A stretch of DNA of 64,000 nucleotides. Source: Dysgonomonas sp. ZJ279 (GTDB taxonomy: Bacteria; Bacteroidota; Bacteroidia; Bacteroidales; Dysgonomonadaceae). The position numbers and the translations under genes are program-made. Location of the stretch: positions 1 to 64,000 of the forward strand of contig NZ_JAAKEL010000003.1 in assembly GCF_011039205.1 (NCBI RefSeq), in the 5' to 3' direction. The notes under the pieces were generated by a model, which saw only the letters and a list, made by a program, of their open reading frames with translations, made no database searches and was not told where the DNA came from. This document shows, one piece after another, positions 35,319 to 45,272 of this stretch (positions are counted from its first letter, which is position 1; each line of letters begins with the position of its first letter).

Positions 35319-36614
35319 ATGTTTATATATTTCTCCTACCTCCTCCATACCACCCTTTCCCACTTTCTAGGGCAGGAGAGCAACTATACCCATATTCAAG
35401 ATATACCATTACCGGAAAGCGATTGGTTATCTTCCCTTATCGGTGAGCAGGAGATGTCATTCGATGAGCAAGTAGTGTTATTACTGGCTTTGATGCCGCA
35501 TACCAGTCCGCAAACGCTTGACCCGCTTTTCTTACAAAATAAAAAGCTGGATCGTCCATATACCGAATTCGGCGGATGGAGAGGCACATCGCATCAGGGA
35601 TTTTTACCTACAGGCGAAACCGCAGCCTTTATCCTTTCGGTGGATAATACTGATAAACGACAGGATGTTATCAGACTGTTCGAAAGAGATCATTGGTTTC
35701 ATACAAAGAGCATTCTTCATCTTGAAGGACAAGGCAGAGGTGAACCATTCCTAAGCGGGCGTTTGATAGTATCCGATGAGTTTCTGGCAAAGGTATTACA
35801 TGACAACAAGTATTGTCCTGATTATAGTTCCGATTTTCCTGCAAAACGGGTAACAACAACATTGGAACGGGGCGATTTGGTCTTGCCTTATAATTTGCAG
35901 GAGGATTTGAACGATATATCACTTTGGCTACAAAACGAACAGAAAATCCGTTCACTTTGGCAACTCGATAAGATAATTAAGCAAGGTTATCGCTGTCTAT
36001 TTTATGGCCCTCCGGGTACAGGAAAGACTCTGACAGCATCGCTCTTAGGTAAACAACATGGTATGGAGGTGTACCGTATCGACTTATCGCAGGTCGTATC
36101 TAAATATATAGGCGAAACCGAAAAGAACCTTGCCAATATATTCGACAGGGCGGAACATCAAAACTGGATACTATTCTTCGATGAGGCCGATGCCCTTTTC
36201 GGTAAGCGAACCGATACCAATACGTCGAACGATCGTCATGCCAATCAGGAAGTTGCCTATCTGTTGCAGCGGGTAGAGGATTTTCCGGGAATGGTAATAC
36301 TTGCCACCAATCTGAAAGAAAATATAGATGAGGCCTTCTTCCGACGGTTTCAATCCGTACTGTATTTTCCTATGCCTGACGAAAGATTGCGCTATCAGCT
36401 TTGGAAACAAATGATACCTGTTGAATGGCTTAGTGATGATGAGTTGTTGCATGTAGCTGCCGAATATAAATTGTCGGGAGGAAGTATGGTGAATGTAATA
36501 CAAAATTGTGCCATAAGATTATATAGCATGTTATCGCCACTTTTGACAAAAGAAATTCTGGAACAGGCTATTGCTAAAGAAGAGTCGAAAGACGGTAAAA
36601 TGATTAACAAATGA
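35319..36614 (+). CDS. eCIS AAA+ ATPase (Afp15/Pvc15-like)
   Basis: 431 residues. N-terminal eCIS-specific domain (about 1-200), then one AAA+ module: Walker A FYGPPGTGKT (228-237), Walker B ILFFDEADALFGKR (284-297), sensor ATNLKENIDEAFFRRFQSVL with the arginine fingers, and a C-terminal helical lid (YKLSGGSMVNVIQNCAIRL). In Afp/PVC loci this ATPase is conserved and thought to act in cargo loading or assembly. It follows the cargo gene after 125 bp in which I see no gene. Confidence 0.94.
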   Translation: MFIYFSYLLHTTLSHFLGQESNYTHIQDIPLPESDWLSSLIGEQEMSFDEQVVLLLALMPHTSPQTLDPLFLQNKKLDRPYTEFGGWRGTSHQGFLPTGETAAFILSVDNTDKRQDVIRLFERDHWFHTKSILHLEGQGRGEPFLSGRLIVSDEFLAKVLHDNKYCPDYSSDFPAKRVTTTLERGDLVLPYNLQEDLNDISLWLQNEQKIRSLWQLDKIIKQGYRCLFYGPPGTGKTLTASLLGKQHGMEVYRIDLSQVVSKYIGETEKNLANIFDRAEHQNWILFFDEADALFGKRTDTNTSNDRHANQEVAYLLQRVEDFPGMVILATNLKENIDEAFFRRFQSVLYFPMPDERLRYQLWKQMIPVEWLSDDELLHVAAEYKLSGGSMVNVIQNCAIRLYSMLSPLLTKEILEQAIAKEESKDGKMINK

Positions 36615-36637
36615 GTGAAACTATCAACTGAAATCAA

Positions 36638-37921
36638 ATGTGTAGGAATATTATACTTTTTTCGATAACATTCTTCTTTGTTGTGCAAATACAGTTATTA
36701 GCACAGGATTCCTCATATGTAGCTTATGAAGATGATCTCTATAAATTAGAAGTTATTATTCAACACGATACTGTTATCGTTCAGGATACTTTATTCATTT
36801 CACACTTAAATGATATTACGCACATCTTCGGTATGTCGTTCGAAGAATATTCTAAACGTTTACTTGAATCGGTGGAACAAAAGGATTCAACCGGCAGATT
36901 ATCGCTCGAAAGAATTTACCTCAATTATCTTCTCCCGATGTATTACCCAAGCTATATAAAACATAGATATATAGCACGTAATTATTCTGTTGAGATGACA
37001 GATAATTATTTGAAAATGGATATAGAGAATTTGTCTAAGCCTTTATTTCCTTTACAAGATTCATTGGAAATGGATGTTATGCTGATGTGCAGAGGGGATG
37101 TGAATACCGATAATTTTCTCAAATCACCATATTATAGTTCTTCATGTCTTGAGCAACTGTTTTTGTCCATAAATGAAACAAGATTAACTAACATAAAAGG
37201 AGTAACTCTTTATTTCCCCGATTTTTCATTTAAGGAGAAAAGGGCAATGGCTCAATTTATTAAATCGGCAAGCCTCATTATAGATAGTTGTAATGTAAAG
37301 TCTATTCGCAACCTTAAGTTATATGCCACATTTGATAAAGATAACGGTAAAGATAATTATACTTATTTATTGGGACTGACTCAAATGGTAGATACTGTAT
37401 TACTTGTAAATACCAAATCCGTAAATTGGACAAGAGATTCTGTGTTGACTATTAGTAAGATAAATGCAGAAAACGCGTCATGGTGGTCTAAAGTTGAAAA
37501 CCAGTTTTATTTAGCCCGGTTTAAACTAAAATCGTTTCCTCAAATTAATAAAGATGAAGAGTTAACATCAGAAAATCTTCGTAAGCTTATAAATGCGGAT
37601 TATCCTCATAATGATTGGGAAAACTATTTTTTTGCGCTCATTGCTATTCTCTTAGTCGTCATTATTGTTTTCATCCTATATCGATTTAATATACGTTTCT
37701 CTTATTTTCTGAATAATAACATGACATATTTCTTTTCATTGATAATTATGTTGATTTTAGAAATTTATCTGTTATTTGTATGTATGGTCGAGGCTATGTC
37801 GAATGAGAATGTATTTACATTTGGAGGGGACGACAAGAATACATTCCTGCTGCTACCCTTTTTATTTATTTTTATAGTCCCAATGCTAAATATCTTAAGC
37901 AAGAGACGGGAGAAACCATAG
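36638..37921 (+). CDS. Exported membrane protein at the end of the eCIS cluster, unknown function
   Basis: 427 residues. Signal peptide MCRNIILFSITFFFVVQIQL-LAQ, a ~310-residue periplasmic domain, then two C-terminal membrane helices (about 331-351, FFALIAILLVVIIVFILY; and about 362-383, YFFSLIIMLILEIYLLFVC), and a third hydrophobic stretch (LLLPFLFIFIVPMLNIL) near the end. No known domain. It starts 24 bp after the ATPase stop on the same strand, so it is probably cotranscribed. Membrane anchoring of the particle, release, or immunity are possible roles; none is shown by sequence. Confidence 0.6.
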   Translation: MCRNIILFSITFFFVVQIQLLAQDSSYVAYEDDLYKLEVIIQHDTVIVQDTLFISHLNDITHIFGMSFEEYSKRLLESVEQKDSTGRLSLERIYLNYLLPMYYPSYIKHRYIARNYSVEMTDNYLKMDIENLSKPLFPLQDSLEMDVMLMCRGDVNTDNFLKSPYYSSSCLEQLFLSINETRLTNIKGVTLYFPDFSFKEKRAMAQFIKSASLIIDSCNVKSIRNLKLYATFDKDNGKDNYTYLLGLTQMVDTVLLVNTKSVNWTRDSVLTISKINAENASWWSKVENQFYLARFKLKSFPQINKDEELTSENLRKLINADYPHNDWENYFFALIAILLVVIIVFILYRFNIRFSYFLNNNMTYFFSLIIMLILEIYLLFVCMVEAMSNENVFTFGGDDKNTFLLLPFLFIFIVPMLNILSKRREKP

Positions 37922-38231
37922 AGTGATCGCATATTTTTTTTATTGTAAATTAAAAAGGAGAATTACTTAGTATAAAAATAACCGAATGCTGCCGAATCAA
38001 TTGACAAAGCTACTAGGCTCATTTGATATGTAGGAACCTGATTTTAACGATAAACTTGTATTTTGTTCTGTAAGCTAGATATTTATGATTGACTGCTTGG
38101 GGATTTGTCCAAATAAAAGAATTTTAGTCTTATAAATTATATCGATTTCTTTTGTTTTTTAATAAATGAAAAAGTAGTTCTTCCAGTAACTATTCATATA
38201 TTTGGAGTTCACCATTTATAAAAAAATCAAT
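37922..38231. other. Intergenic, no gene seen
   Basis: AT-rich stretch between the eCIS membrane protein and the small membrane protein. No coding frame, repeat or clear terminator is visible. Confidence 0.5.
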
Positions 38232-38591
38232 ATGATTTATGCAATAATTTTAATCGTGTTAGGGCTTATAGCTATTATATTCAACAAAAGGCCAATAACT
38301 AAAAAGGCAGCCATTGCTAAAGCGTGGTTAGCTCCATTGTTTATCATCTGGGGAACTGTAGGAATTGTAATTCTGAGTACCATACGATATAGTGTAATTT
38401 ATGAGAATGCCACCTATTGGTATTTCCTTATTTTAGGTAGTTCGATAGAAATACTTATAGCCATGTTCTTTATTTACAGGTATATTAAACTGAAAAAGAA
38501 TCCTCTACCAGACGATAGATTGTTTTTACTTCAAAGTATCTTAGGTATTGCTGCAATTCTAGTTGGAGTCGCAACTATTCTAGTTAAATAA
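38232..38591 (+). CDS. Small four-helix membrane protein, unknown
   Basis: 119 residues from ATG 38232; a TTG-initiated extension of 10 residues to 38202 is possible but adds a charged start without recognisable signals. Four hydrophobic segments (MIYAIILIVLGLIAIIF; LAPLFIIWGTVGIVILST; YWYFLILGSSIEILIAMFFI; LQSILGIAAILVGVATIL) with short charged loops. No family recognised. Independent of neighbours by spacing. Confidence 0.6.
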   Translation: MIYAIILIVLGLIAIIFNKRPITKKAAIAKAWLAPLFIIWGTVGIVILSTIRYSVIYENATYWYFLILGSSIEILIAMFFIYRYIKLKKNPLPDDRLFLLQSILGIAAILVGVATILVK

Positions 38592-38684
38592 TTATATAGC
38601 TAAGTGTTGATTAAAACCAATGCAGCAATGAAAAAATGTCATATTTGATAAGAAAAATTGACAGTGTTTTTTTGCTGATTGGTG

Positions 38685-38699
38685 TGGCACATTCTTTGA
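38685..38699 (+). promoter_or_regulatory. Sigma-54-type (-24/-12) promoter candidate for hsp20
   Basis: TGGCAC-ATTCT-TTGA matches the RpoN consensus TGGCAC-N5-TTGC at all but the last base, 57 bp upstream of the hsp20 ATG. Two GACAGTG copies flank it (about 38669 and 38706). A dedicated RpoN enhancer-binding site is not evident. Confidence 0.5.
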
Positions 38700-38755
38700 A
38701 GTAATGACAGTGTAAGTTTAACTGTTTAATCATTTAATTAATGGAGGATTAGATT

Positions 38756-39184
38756 ATGAATATTATTAGAAGAAACCCAAATTGGTTACCTGATGTGTTC
38801 AATGACTTATTCAATAACGATTGGATGCCAAGAACAAATGCTACTGCACCTGCTATTAATATTAGTGAATCGAAAGATGATTACAAAATAGAGGTAGCAG
38901 CACCCGGAATGACTAAAGATGATTTCTGTATTCGCTTTGATGAAGAAAATAATCTGGTTATTTCAATGGAGAAGAAAGTAGAACACACAGAAGACAACAA
39001 AGAATCTCGTTACCTAAGGCGTGAGTTTTCATATAGTAAGTTTGAACAACGAATGGTTCTTCCAAACAATGTAGAGAAAGATAAGATACACGCTAAAATG
39101 GAAAATGGTGTACTGGGCATTTCTATTCCTAAGATTAAGGAAGATAAGATTAAAGACAGTATGAAATTGATTGAAATAGAATAA
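38756..39184 (+). CDS. Small heat-shock protein Hsp20 (alpha-crystallin family)
   Basis: 142 residues. The alpha-crystallin domain spans about 35-142: PAINISESKDDYKIEVAAPG, MTKDDFCIRFDEENNLVISM, YLRREFSYSKFEQRMVLPNN and the closing MENGVLGISIPK (G-x-L-x-I motif). It is an ATP-independent holdase for unfolded proteins. Short N-terminal arm with RNPNWLPDVFNDLF, common in Bacteroidota. Single gene, preceded by a sigma-54-like promoter and followed by a strong terminator at 39211-39251. Confidence 0.97.
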   Translation: MNIIRRNPNWLPDVFNDLFNNDWMPRTNATAPAINISESKDDYKIEVAAPGMTKDDFCIRFDEENNLVISMEKKVEHTEDNKESRYLRREFSYSKFEQRMVLPNNVEKDKIHAKMENGVLGISIPKIKEDKIKDSMKLIEIE

Positions 39185-39210
39185 CAGTATTGCCACAGAC
39201 GAATAATATT

Positions 39211-39251
39211 AAAATAGAAAAAGCTATCCATTGGATAGCTTTTTCTATTTT
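39211..39251. terminator. Bidirectional intrinsic terminator between hsp20 and GH95
   Basis: AAAATAGAAAAAGCTATCC-ATT-GGATAGCTTTTTCTATTTT is a 19-bp perfect stem with A/T tails on both sides. It can end both the plus-strand hsp20 and the convergent minus-strand fucosidase transcripts. Confidence 0.9.
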
Positions 39252-39313
39252 AATTAAAAATGTGTATTATCTCTCCTATATTGATTCTCGCTTATCAAGA
39301 AGGGTGAGGTTCG

Positions 39314-41755
39314 TTATCGTTTATCTCTGACAAATGTATATTTCTGCCCTGCCTGAGTCGGCACATCATATTCATATACTTTATTCAAATATGGATGTTG
39401 AGGCTTTATTTCTTTAGAGATTAAAGGTTCTTTTATATTCGCTATTGCATATAGGGGATTTGGATTCACTTCTTTTGCATCGATGAGTCCTGCACCTGTT
39501 AAAGGTACATATGAACGTAATCGCATATTGCCACCTAACTTGGATAATATACTCACCTTGTCTATTTCTCCGTTATTCCATTCCATAGATATTTCAAAAC
39601 CTCCGCGTGCCATTATTCCTTTTACACTACCTTGTTTCCATATTTTGGGTAAAGACGGTAACAAGTGAATAGCTCCATCGTGACTTTGTAACAACATTTC
39701 GGCTATTCCTGCTGTGAATCCGAAATTTCCATCAATTTGGAAGGGTGGATGTGCATCGAACAGATTAGGATAGGTTCGCCCATTGTCATTTCCGGTTTCC
39801 ACAAGCGAAAGCATGTTAGCGATTATTTTGTAAGAATGGTTACCATCTAGTAAACGTGCCCAGAAGTTTATTTTCCAACCTATCGACCATCCTGTTGCCA
39901 TATCACCGCGGTATAGCAACGAGTTCTTAGCTGCCTGAAAGAGTTCGGGGTGCGAGTATGGCGAGATCTGATTGCTCGGATATAAACCATATAAATGTGA
40001 TACATGGCGATGATCGTTTTTCGGATCGTCCAGATCAGCAAGCCACTCTTGTAATTGGTTGTGTTTCCCTATTTGCATAGGGGCGAGGCGGGCAATCATA
40101 TCTTCGAGTCGTTTATTGTATGCATCATCATTTGTTTGTAATGCTATGGATGCGTTCAGCGCATTATTCAGCACATCGAATACAATTTGATTATCCATCG
40201 TAGAACCTGCCGTTATACTGGTTTCTTTTCCCGGAGGTCCTTGTTCGGGCGATGTAGAAGGAGCTGATACCATCCACCCGTATATAGGGTGTTCTACTAA
40301 AAAATCGAGAAAGAAGTCGGCCGAACCTTTCAATACAGGATAGACTTCTTGTAAGAATACTTTATCTCCTGTATATAAATAGTGTTGCCACATATGTTGG
40401 CTGAGCCATGCTCCGCCATTAGGCCACATTCCATAGAACGGTCCGTCGACAGGAGCCGTGATACGCCATATATCGGTATTATGATGTGTTACCCATCCAT
40501 TAGCATTGTACATTGTTTTGGCTGTTTCTTTTCCTGTTTCGGATAATTCTTTCAGCATTTCGAATAAAGGGTAATGTGTTTCGCTGAGGTTGGTTACTTC
40601 TGCAGGCCAGTAGTTCATTTCAGTGTTGATATTGATCGTGTATTTGCTATCCCATGGTGGAATAAGCTGATCGTTCCAGATACCTTGCAGAGTAGCGGGC
40701 TGACCACCGGGTTGTGATGAACTGATGAGCAGGTAGCGTCCAAATTGAAACAACAGCGTTACAAGGCTCTGATCTTTTCCATCTTTGAAATTCCTGACGC
40801 GTACATCAGTTTCTTCGTTCTCTCTTGTAGATGTACCCAGATTAAGTTCTACACGGTTGAATTGCTTTTGATAATAGCTGATGTGTTCAGCCAAGGCCGT
40901 TTCGTAACTTTTGGATAATGCTGATTTTAAAATACTTTCGGCTTTCACTGTCTCATTACCACTTACATTGTTATAATTGATAAAGTTAGATGCGATAGAT
41001 ATATAGATTGTAACAGAATTGGCATTCTCTACTGTAAGTGCATCTTCACTTGCTTTGATAGTTCCTCCATCAGCTTTTATACTGGTCTGATTCTCGAAGC
41101 GGACAACTCCTTTTATTCCCTCGTGATCACTTCCCATACCTTTTAATATCAGCATATTTTCTTTTGCCGTGAGTGTGTGGTTGGGCATAATTGATTCGTA
41201 GGTAGCCGTGAAATTGATACTGTTAGCCTTGTCTGCTGTGATACGCATAATAATCACGTCGTCGGTAAAAGAAGTAAATGTTTCCCTGACGAAGGTGATA
41301 CCATCTACTATATATGAAGTATTAGCTACAGCTGTTTTCAGATCGAGGCTACGATTGTAGTTCGAATAATTATCATGTCCTTTGAAATCTAAGAAAAGGT
41401 TCCCTACAAGCTGATAAGGCATACCATTATGAGGTGTGCGTATATTCTTTTCGAGTATATCTTCGGCTTCTTTTTCTTTTCCGTCGAATATCAGTTTTCG
41501 TACCTGAGGAAGGACTTTTAACATGCTGGGACTATCATTGCGATGAGGACCTCCGGCCCATACTGTTTCTTCGTTTAGTTGTATCTGTTCTCTCGACGGA
41601 TTACCGTAGACCATTGCCCCCAGCCGGGAATTTCCTAGTGGTAATGCTTCTACCCATTCTTTGGCAGGACGCTTGTACCATAATTTCAGATCATCGGCTT
41701 TGCATGTGAATATGCTCAGTAAGAGAATAGCAAAGAGTAAAATATATTTTTTCAT
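39314..41755 (-). CDS. GH95 alpha-L-fucosidase
   Basis: 813 residues from ATG 41755, chosen because it gives the signal peptide [20 protein letters not shown] before [20 protein letters not shown]; the frame is open 165 bases further upstream, but that part is low-complexity hydrophobic and overlaps the promoter region of the divergent gene. [20 protein letters not shown] and [14 protein letters not shown] are the GH95 N-domain. Catalytic residues fit the family: Asn375/Asn377 in [12 protein letters not shown], the acid Glu504 in [10 protein letters not shown], and the Asp-containing [11 protein letters not shown]. Retains length of typical GH95 (750-820). It would remove alpha-1,2-fucose from glycans in the periplasm. 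Confidence 0.95.
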   Translation of the reverse strand: MKKYILLFAILLLSIFTCKADDLKLWYKRPAKEWVEALPLGNSRLGAMVYGNPSREQIQLNEETVWAGGPHRNDSPSMLKVLPQVRKLIFDGKEKEAEDILEKNIRTPHNGMPYQLVGNLFLDFKGHDNYSNYNRSLDLKTAVANTSYIVDGITFVRETFTSFTDDVIIMRITADKANSINFTATYESIMPNHTLTAKENMLILKGMGSDHEGIKGVVRFENQTSIKADGGTIKASEDALTVENANSVTIYISIASNFINYNNVSGNETVKAESILKSALSKSYETALAEHISYYQKQFNRVELNLGTSTRENEETDVRVRNFKDGKDQSLVTLLFQFGRYLLISSSQPGGQPATLQGIWNDQLIPPWDSKYTININTEMNYWPAEVTNLSETHYPLFEMLKELSETGKETAKTMYNANGWVTHHNTDIWRITAPVDGPFYGMWPNGGAWLSQHMWQHYLYTGDKVFLQEVYPVLKGSADFFLDFLVEHPIYGWMVSAPSTSPEQGPPGKETSITAGSTMDNQIVFDVLNNALNASIALQTNDDAYNKRLEDMIARLAPMQIGKHNQLQEWLADLDDPKNDHRHVSHLYGLYPSNQISPYSHPELFQAAKNSLLYRGDMATGWSIGWKINFWARLLDGNHSYKIIANMLSLVETGNDNGRTYPNLFDAHPPFQIDGNFGFTAGIAEMLLQSHDGAIHLLPSLPKIWKQGSVKGIMARGGFEISMEWNNGEIDKVSILSKLGGNMRLRSYVPLTGAGLIDAKEVNPNPLYAIANIKEPLISKEIKPQHPYLNKVYEYDVPTQAGQKYTFVRDKR

Positions 41756-41922
41756 AGTATATAGTGTATAATGTGTATTTCCTTTTAAGAAAAAGAAATA
41801 TATGAATGGCAATATTAGTAAAAAAAGTAGTTCAGACGAAGTGAGGCGGATATCTTTATAAAGAATTGTCGGACAATCATTAAAAAGTAGGAAAAATAAT
41901 CTTTCTTTCGGGTCAAACATTT

Positions 41923-41930
41923 TAACTTTG
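41923..41930 (+). promoter_or_regulatory. Candidate -7 promoter element for the tricorn-like gene
   Basis: TAACTTTG matches TAnnTTTG, 33 bp upstream of ATG 41963. A TTTC-type -33 element about 20 bases upstream is weak. Confidence 0.45.
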
Positions 41931-41962
41931 TTTTCATCTGAATAATTAACTGTTACCTTTTT

Positions 41963-44900
41963 ATGATTATGAGAAAGAATGTAATCTTATTTCTATTTGC
42001 AGCGGTATTTTCTTTGCCGCAGATATTCGCTCAGGAGGCACGGCTACTACGTTTCCCATCTACCAATGGGCAGGAGGTCGTTTTCTCTTATGCAGGCGAC
42101 TTGTATAAAGTTCCTGTCAGTGGGGGAGAAGCCCAACGTCTGACATCGCATGTCGGTTACGAAATGTTTCCTAAATTCTCGCCCGATGGTAAAACAATTG
42201 CTTTCACAGGGCAGTATGATGGTAATACCGAAGTGTTTACAATCCCATCTGTGGGAGGTGAGCCGCTCCGTGTGACGTATACTCCTACAAATAGCAGGGA
42301 CGATCTTGGCGATAGGATGGGGCCTAACAATATTGTAATGACTTGGACTCCCGATGGTAAGAATATAGTTTACCGTAATCGTATAGGTAGTGGTTTTATC
42401 GGACGTTTATATACCGTTAGCAACGAAGGCGGATTGTCTGATGTGATTCCATTGCCCGAAGGAGGCTTTTGCAGCTATTCGCCCGATGGCAAGAAGCTGG
42501 CATACAATCGTGTGATGCGTGAGTTCCGTACATGGAAATACTATAAAGGAGGGATGGCCGATGATATCTGGATATACGATCCCGCAAGCAAATCAGTAGA
42601 AAATATAACTAATAACGATGCACAGGATATTATGCCGATGTGGATTGGTGATGATATCTATTTCATTTCTGATCGTGACCGTACGATGAATATATTTGCT
42701 TATAATACAAAAACGAAGCAAACAATTAAAGTTACTAATTTCACAGATTACGATGTGAAATTTCCGAGCCATCACGGAAATACTATTGTATTCGAGAATG
42801 GAGGATATTTATACAAACTGGATGTGGCAAACAAACAACCTGTGAAAATCAATATCTCTTTGACCTCCGACAATATTTATGCACGAAGCGACATCAAAAA
42901 CGGCGACAAGTATGTTACAAGTGCAAGCGTATCGCCCGATGGTGAACGCCTTGTTATTACAGCTCGTGGTGAAGTGTTCAATCTTCCTGCTGATAAAGGC
43001 GTGACTAAAAATATGACACGTTCGCCGGGAGCGCATGATCGTAATGCACAATGGTCGCCCGATGGAAAATCGATTGTTTATATTTCGGATGCCACAGGAG
43101 AAACTGAATTGTATATGCAAGATGCAACCGGTTCGGAACCTGTACAACTGACAAAAAATAATGATACTTATATTCGTGGTTTCGAATGGAGTCCCGACTC
43201 TAAATCTATTGTCTATACCGATCGTAAAAACAGGATTAATCAATTGAATTTAGCGACTAAGCAAAAAACTGTGCTACTGACTGATCCTGTAGGTGAAATA
43301 CGAGGTGTAGCTTTTTCGCCCGATAGTAAGTGGTTGACATATAATCGTATGGAGTCGAATAATTTTGACGTAGTGTATGTCTTTAATATTGCAGAGAAAA
43401 AAGAGACTGCGATAACTGATAAGTGGTACGAATCGTATAGCCCCGTTTTTAGTAAAGATGGTAAATATTTGATATTTGCTTCTGCTCGCGATTTTAATCC
43501 TATATATGGATCGAAAGAATGGAATCATGTTTATCCAAATTCAGGTGGTGTTTATATGGCTCTTTTATCGAAAGCTACACCATCACCATTTTTGGAAAAG
43601 GATGCTGAAGTCAAAATAGGAAGTGATGCTAAGAAACCCGAAACAGAGAAGAAAGATTCGACATCTGTTACAAAGATTGATTTTGACGGTATAGGAGATC
43701 GAATTATAAAGTTACCGATAGGACAAGCTAATTATTGGAATTTCTATTCGGATGGTGCAAAAATATATTATTCTAAAGGTCAGGATGCTTGTGTGTTTGA
43801 TTTGAAAACCCAAAAAGAAGAAACTATTGCCGAAGGTGCATCAATGTTTGTAGGTAATAGTGATAAGAAAGCTCTATTTACGAAAAACAAACAATTCTTT
43901 GTAGCCAATATTCCGGGAGGAAAAACAGAACTGAAAGATCCTGTTAATCTTTCCAATATGAAAATTACGACTGATTATCCACAGGAATGGACTCAGATAT
44001 TTAATGAGGCATGGCGTGTATACCGTGATGGATTTTATGTTGAAAACATGCACGGTGTAGATTGGAAAGCAATGAAAGAAAAGTATTCGGTACTTCTTCC
44101 ATACGTGAAAAACCGTCTCGATCTTAATTATGTGATAGGTGAAATGATTGGTGAACTGAACTGCGGTCATGCTTATGTGAATCCGGGGGAATTAGATCGT
44201 CCTGAGCGTATCAATATGGGGCTGCTAGGCGCAGAGGTTTCGAGAGATAAAAGTGGTTTTTTCCGCATAGAAAAGATTCTTCAAGGTGCATCATGGAGCA
44301 AGAATCTCCGTTCTCCGCTTACAGATGCAGGTATAGAAGCTAAGGCAGGCGATTTTATTGTCGCTATCGATGGAGTTCCTACCAATACAGTAAAAGATAT
44401 GTATTCATTGCTGGTAGGTAAAGCGGGAGTACCTACTGAAATATCATTGAATAGCAAAAATCAACTGGCAGGTGCACGCAAAATAGTGATTAGCCCACTG
44501 GATGAAGAAGATTCTTTGTATCAATACGAATGGGTACAAAATAATTTGAAGAAGGTTGAGAAAGCATCGAATGGTAAAATAGGCTATATCTATATCCCGG
44601 ATATGGGTGTTGATGGATTAAATGAATTCGCACGTTATTTCTACCCTCAATTAGATAAAGAGGGGCTGATAATAGATGATAGAGCTAATGGTGGTGGCAA
44701 TGTTTCACCAATGATATTGGAGCGCCTGTCTCGTGAGCCTTACCGCTTGACTATGCGTCGTGGTTCGACTCGTGTAGGTACTGTTCCCGATGCTGTGCAA
44801 GTAGGTCCGAAAGTATGTTTGATTAACAAATATTCTGCATCAGACGGAGACTTGTTCCCTTGGGGATTCCGTGCTTTAGGCTTAGGTAAGCTAATCGGAA

Positions 44901-45181
44901 CACGTACATGGGGTGGAATTGTTGGTATATCGGGTTCCTTGCCGTTTATTGATGGAACGGATATACGTGTGCCTTTCTTCACGAGCTATGATGCTAAAAC
45001 AGGACAATGGATTATCGAGAATCATGGTGTTGATCCTGATATTGAAATCGATAACGATCCTGTTAAAGAATGGAATGGCGAAGATCAGCAATTAGACAGA
45101 GCGATCGAAGAAGTGATGAAAGATCTTAAAAATAGAGAGCCTCTTAAACCTGTTCCTGCTCCTAGAGTTTGGAACAAGTAA
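41963..45181 (+). CDS. Tricorn-like exported protease (S41 family)
   Basis: 1,072 residues with signal peptide [24 protein letters not shown]. The N-terminal ~600 residues form WD40/TolB-like propellers (repeated [32 protein letters not shown] motifs). A helical core domain follows, then a PDZ domain (about 770-850, [14 protein letters not shown]) and the C-terminal tail-specific protease fold. Catalytic candidates by alignment to tricorn: His736 (NCGHAYV), Ser960 ([12 protein letters not shown]) and Glu1019 ([13 protein letters not shown]). Degrades peptides outside the cytoplasm. A strong terminator follows at 45201-45239. Confidence 0.93.
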   Translation: MIMRKNVILFLFAAVFSLPQIFAQEARLLRFPSTNGQEVVFSYAGDLYKVPVSGGEAQRLTSHVGYEMFPKFSPDGKTIAFTGQYDGNTEVFTIPSVGGEPLRVTYTPTNSRDDLGDRMGPNNIVMTWTPDGKNIVYRNRIGSGFIGRLYTVSNEGGLSDVIPLPEGGFCSYSPDGKKLAYNRVMREFRTWKYYKGGMADDIWIYDPASKSVENITNNDAQDIMPMWIGDDIYFISDRDRTMNIFAYNTKTKQTIKVTNFTDYDVKFPSHHGNTIVFENGGYLYKLDVANKQPVKINISLTSDNIYARSDIKNGDKYVTSASVSPDGERLVITARGEVFNLPADKGVTKNMTRSPGAHDRNAQWSPDGKSIVYISDATGETELYMQDATGSEPVQLTKNNDTYIRGFEWSPDSKSIVYTDRKNRINQLNLATKQKTVLLTDPVGEIRGVAFSPDSKWLTYNRMESNNFDVVYVFNIAEKKETAITDKWYESYSPVFSKDGKYLIFASARDFNPIYGSKEWNHVYPNSGGVYMALLSKATPSPFLEKDAEVKIGSDAKKPETEKKDSTSVTKIDFDGIGDRIIKLPIGQANYWNFYSDGAKIYYSKGQDACVFDLKTQKEETIAEGASMFVGNSDKKALFTKNKQFFVANIPGGKTELKDPVNLSNMKITTDYPQEWTQIFNEAWRVYRDGFYVENMHGVDWKAMKEKYSVLLPYVKNRLDLNYVIGEMIGELNCGHAYVNPGELDRPERINMGLLGAEVSRDKSGFFRIEKILQGASWSKNLRSPLTDAGIEAKAGDFIVAIDGVPTNTVKDMYSLLVGKAGVPTEISLNSKNQLAGARKIVISPLDEEDSLYQYEWVQNNLKKVEKASNGKIGYIYIPDMGVDGLNEFARYFYPQLDKEGLIIDDRANGGGNVSPMILERLSREPYRLTMRRGSTRVGTVPDAVQVGPKVCLINKYSASDGDLFPWGFRALGLGKLIGTRTWGGIVGISGSLPFIDGTDIRVPFFTSYDAKTGQWIIENHGVDPDIEIDNDPVKEWNGEDQQLDRAIEEVMKDLKNREPLKPVPAPRVWNK

Positions 45182-45200
45182 AATTATATAAGAGTAAATA

Positions 45201-45239
45201 AAACAGGGCTTGTGGATTTATTTCCACAAGCCCTGTTTC
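45201..45239. terminator. Intrinsic terminator after the tricorn-like gene
   Basis: AAACAGGGCTTGTGGA-TTTATT-TCCACAAGCCCTGTTT is a 16-bp perfect stem with flanking A/T, usable in both directions for the convergent AsmA-like gene too. Confidence 0.9.
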
Positions 45240-45272
45240 AAAAAATGCCTTTGAAAAACAATAGTAAGACTT

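Noticed and set aside
41756-41920. N-terminal extension of the GH95 protein
   Set aside because: Hydrophobic low-complexity translation before a perfect signal peptide; it also overlaps the promoter region of the divergent tricorn-like gene.
42809-45091. Minus-strand ORFs opposite the tricorn-like gene
   Set aside because: Cys/Ile/Arg-rich shadow translations of a well-supported plus-strand gene.
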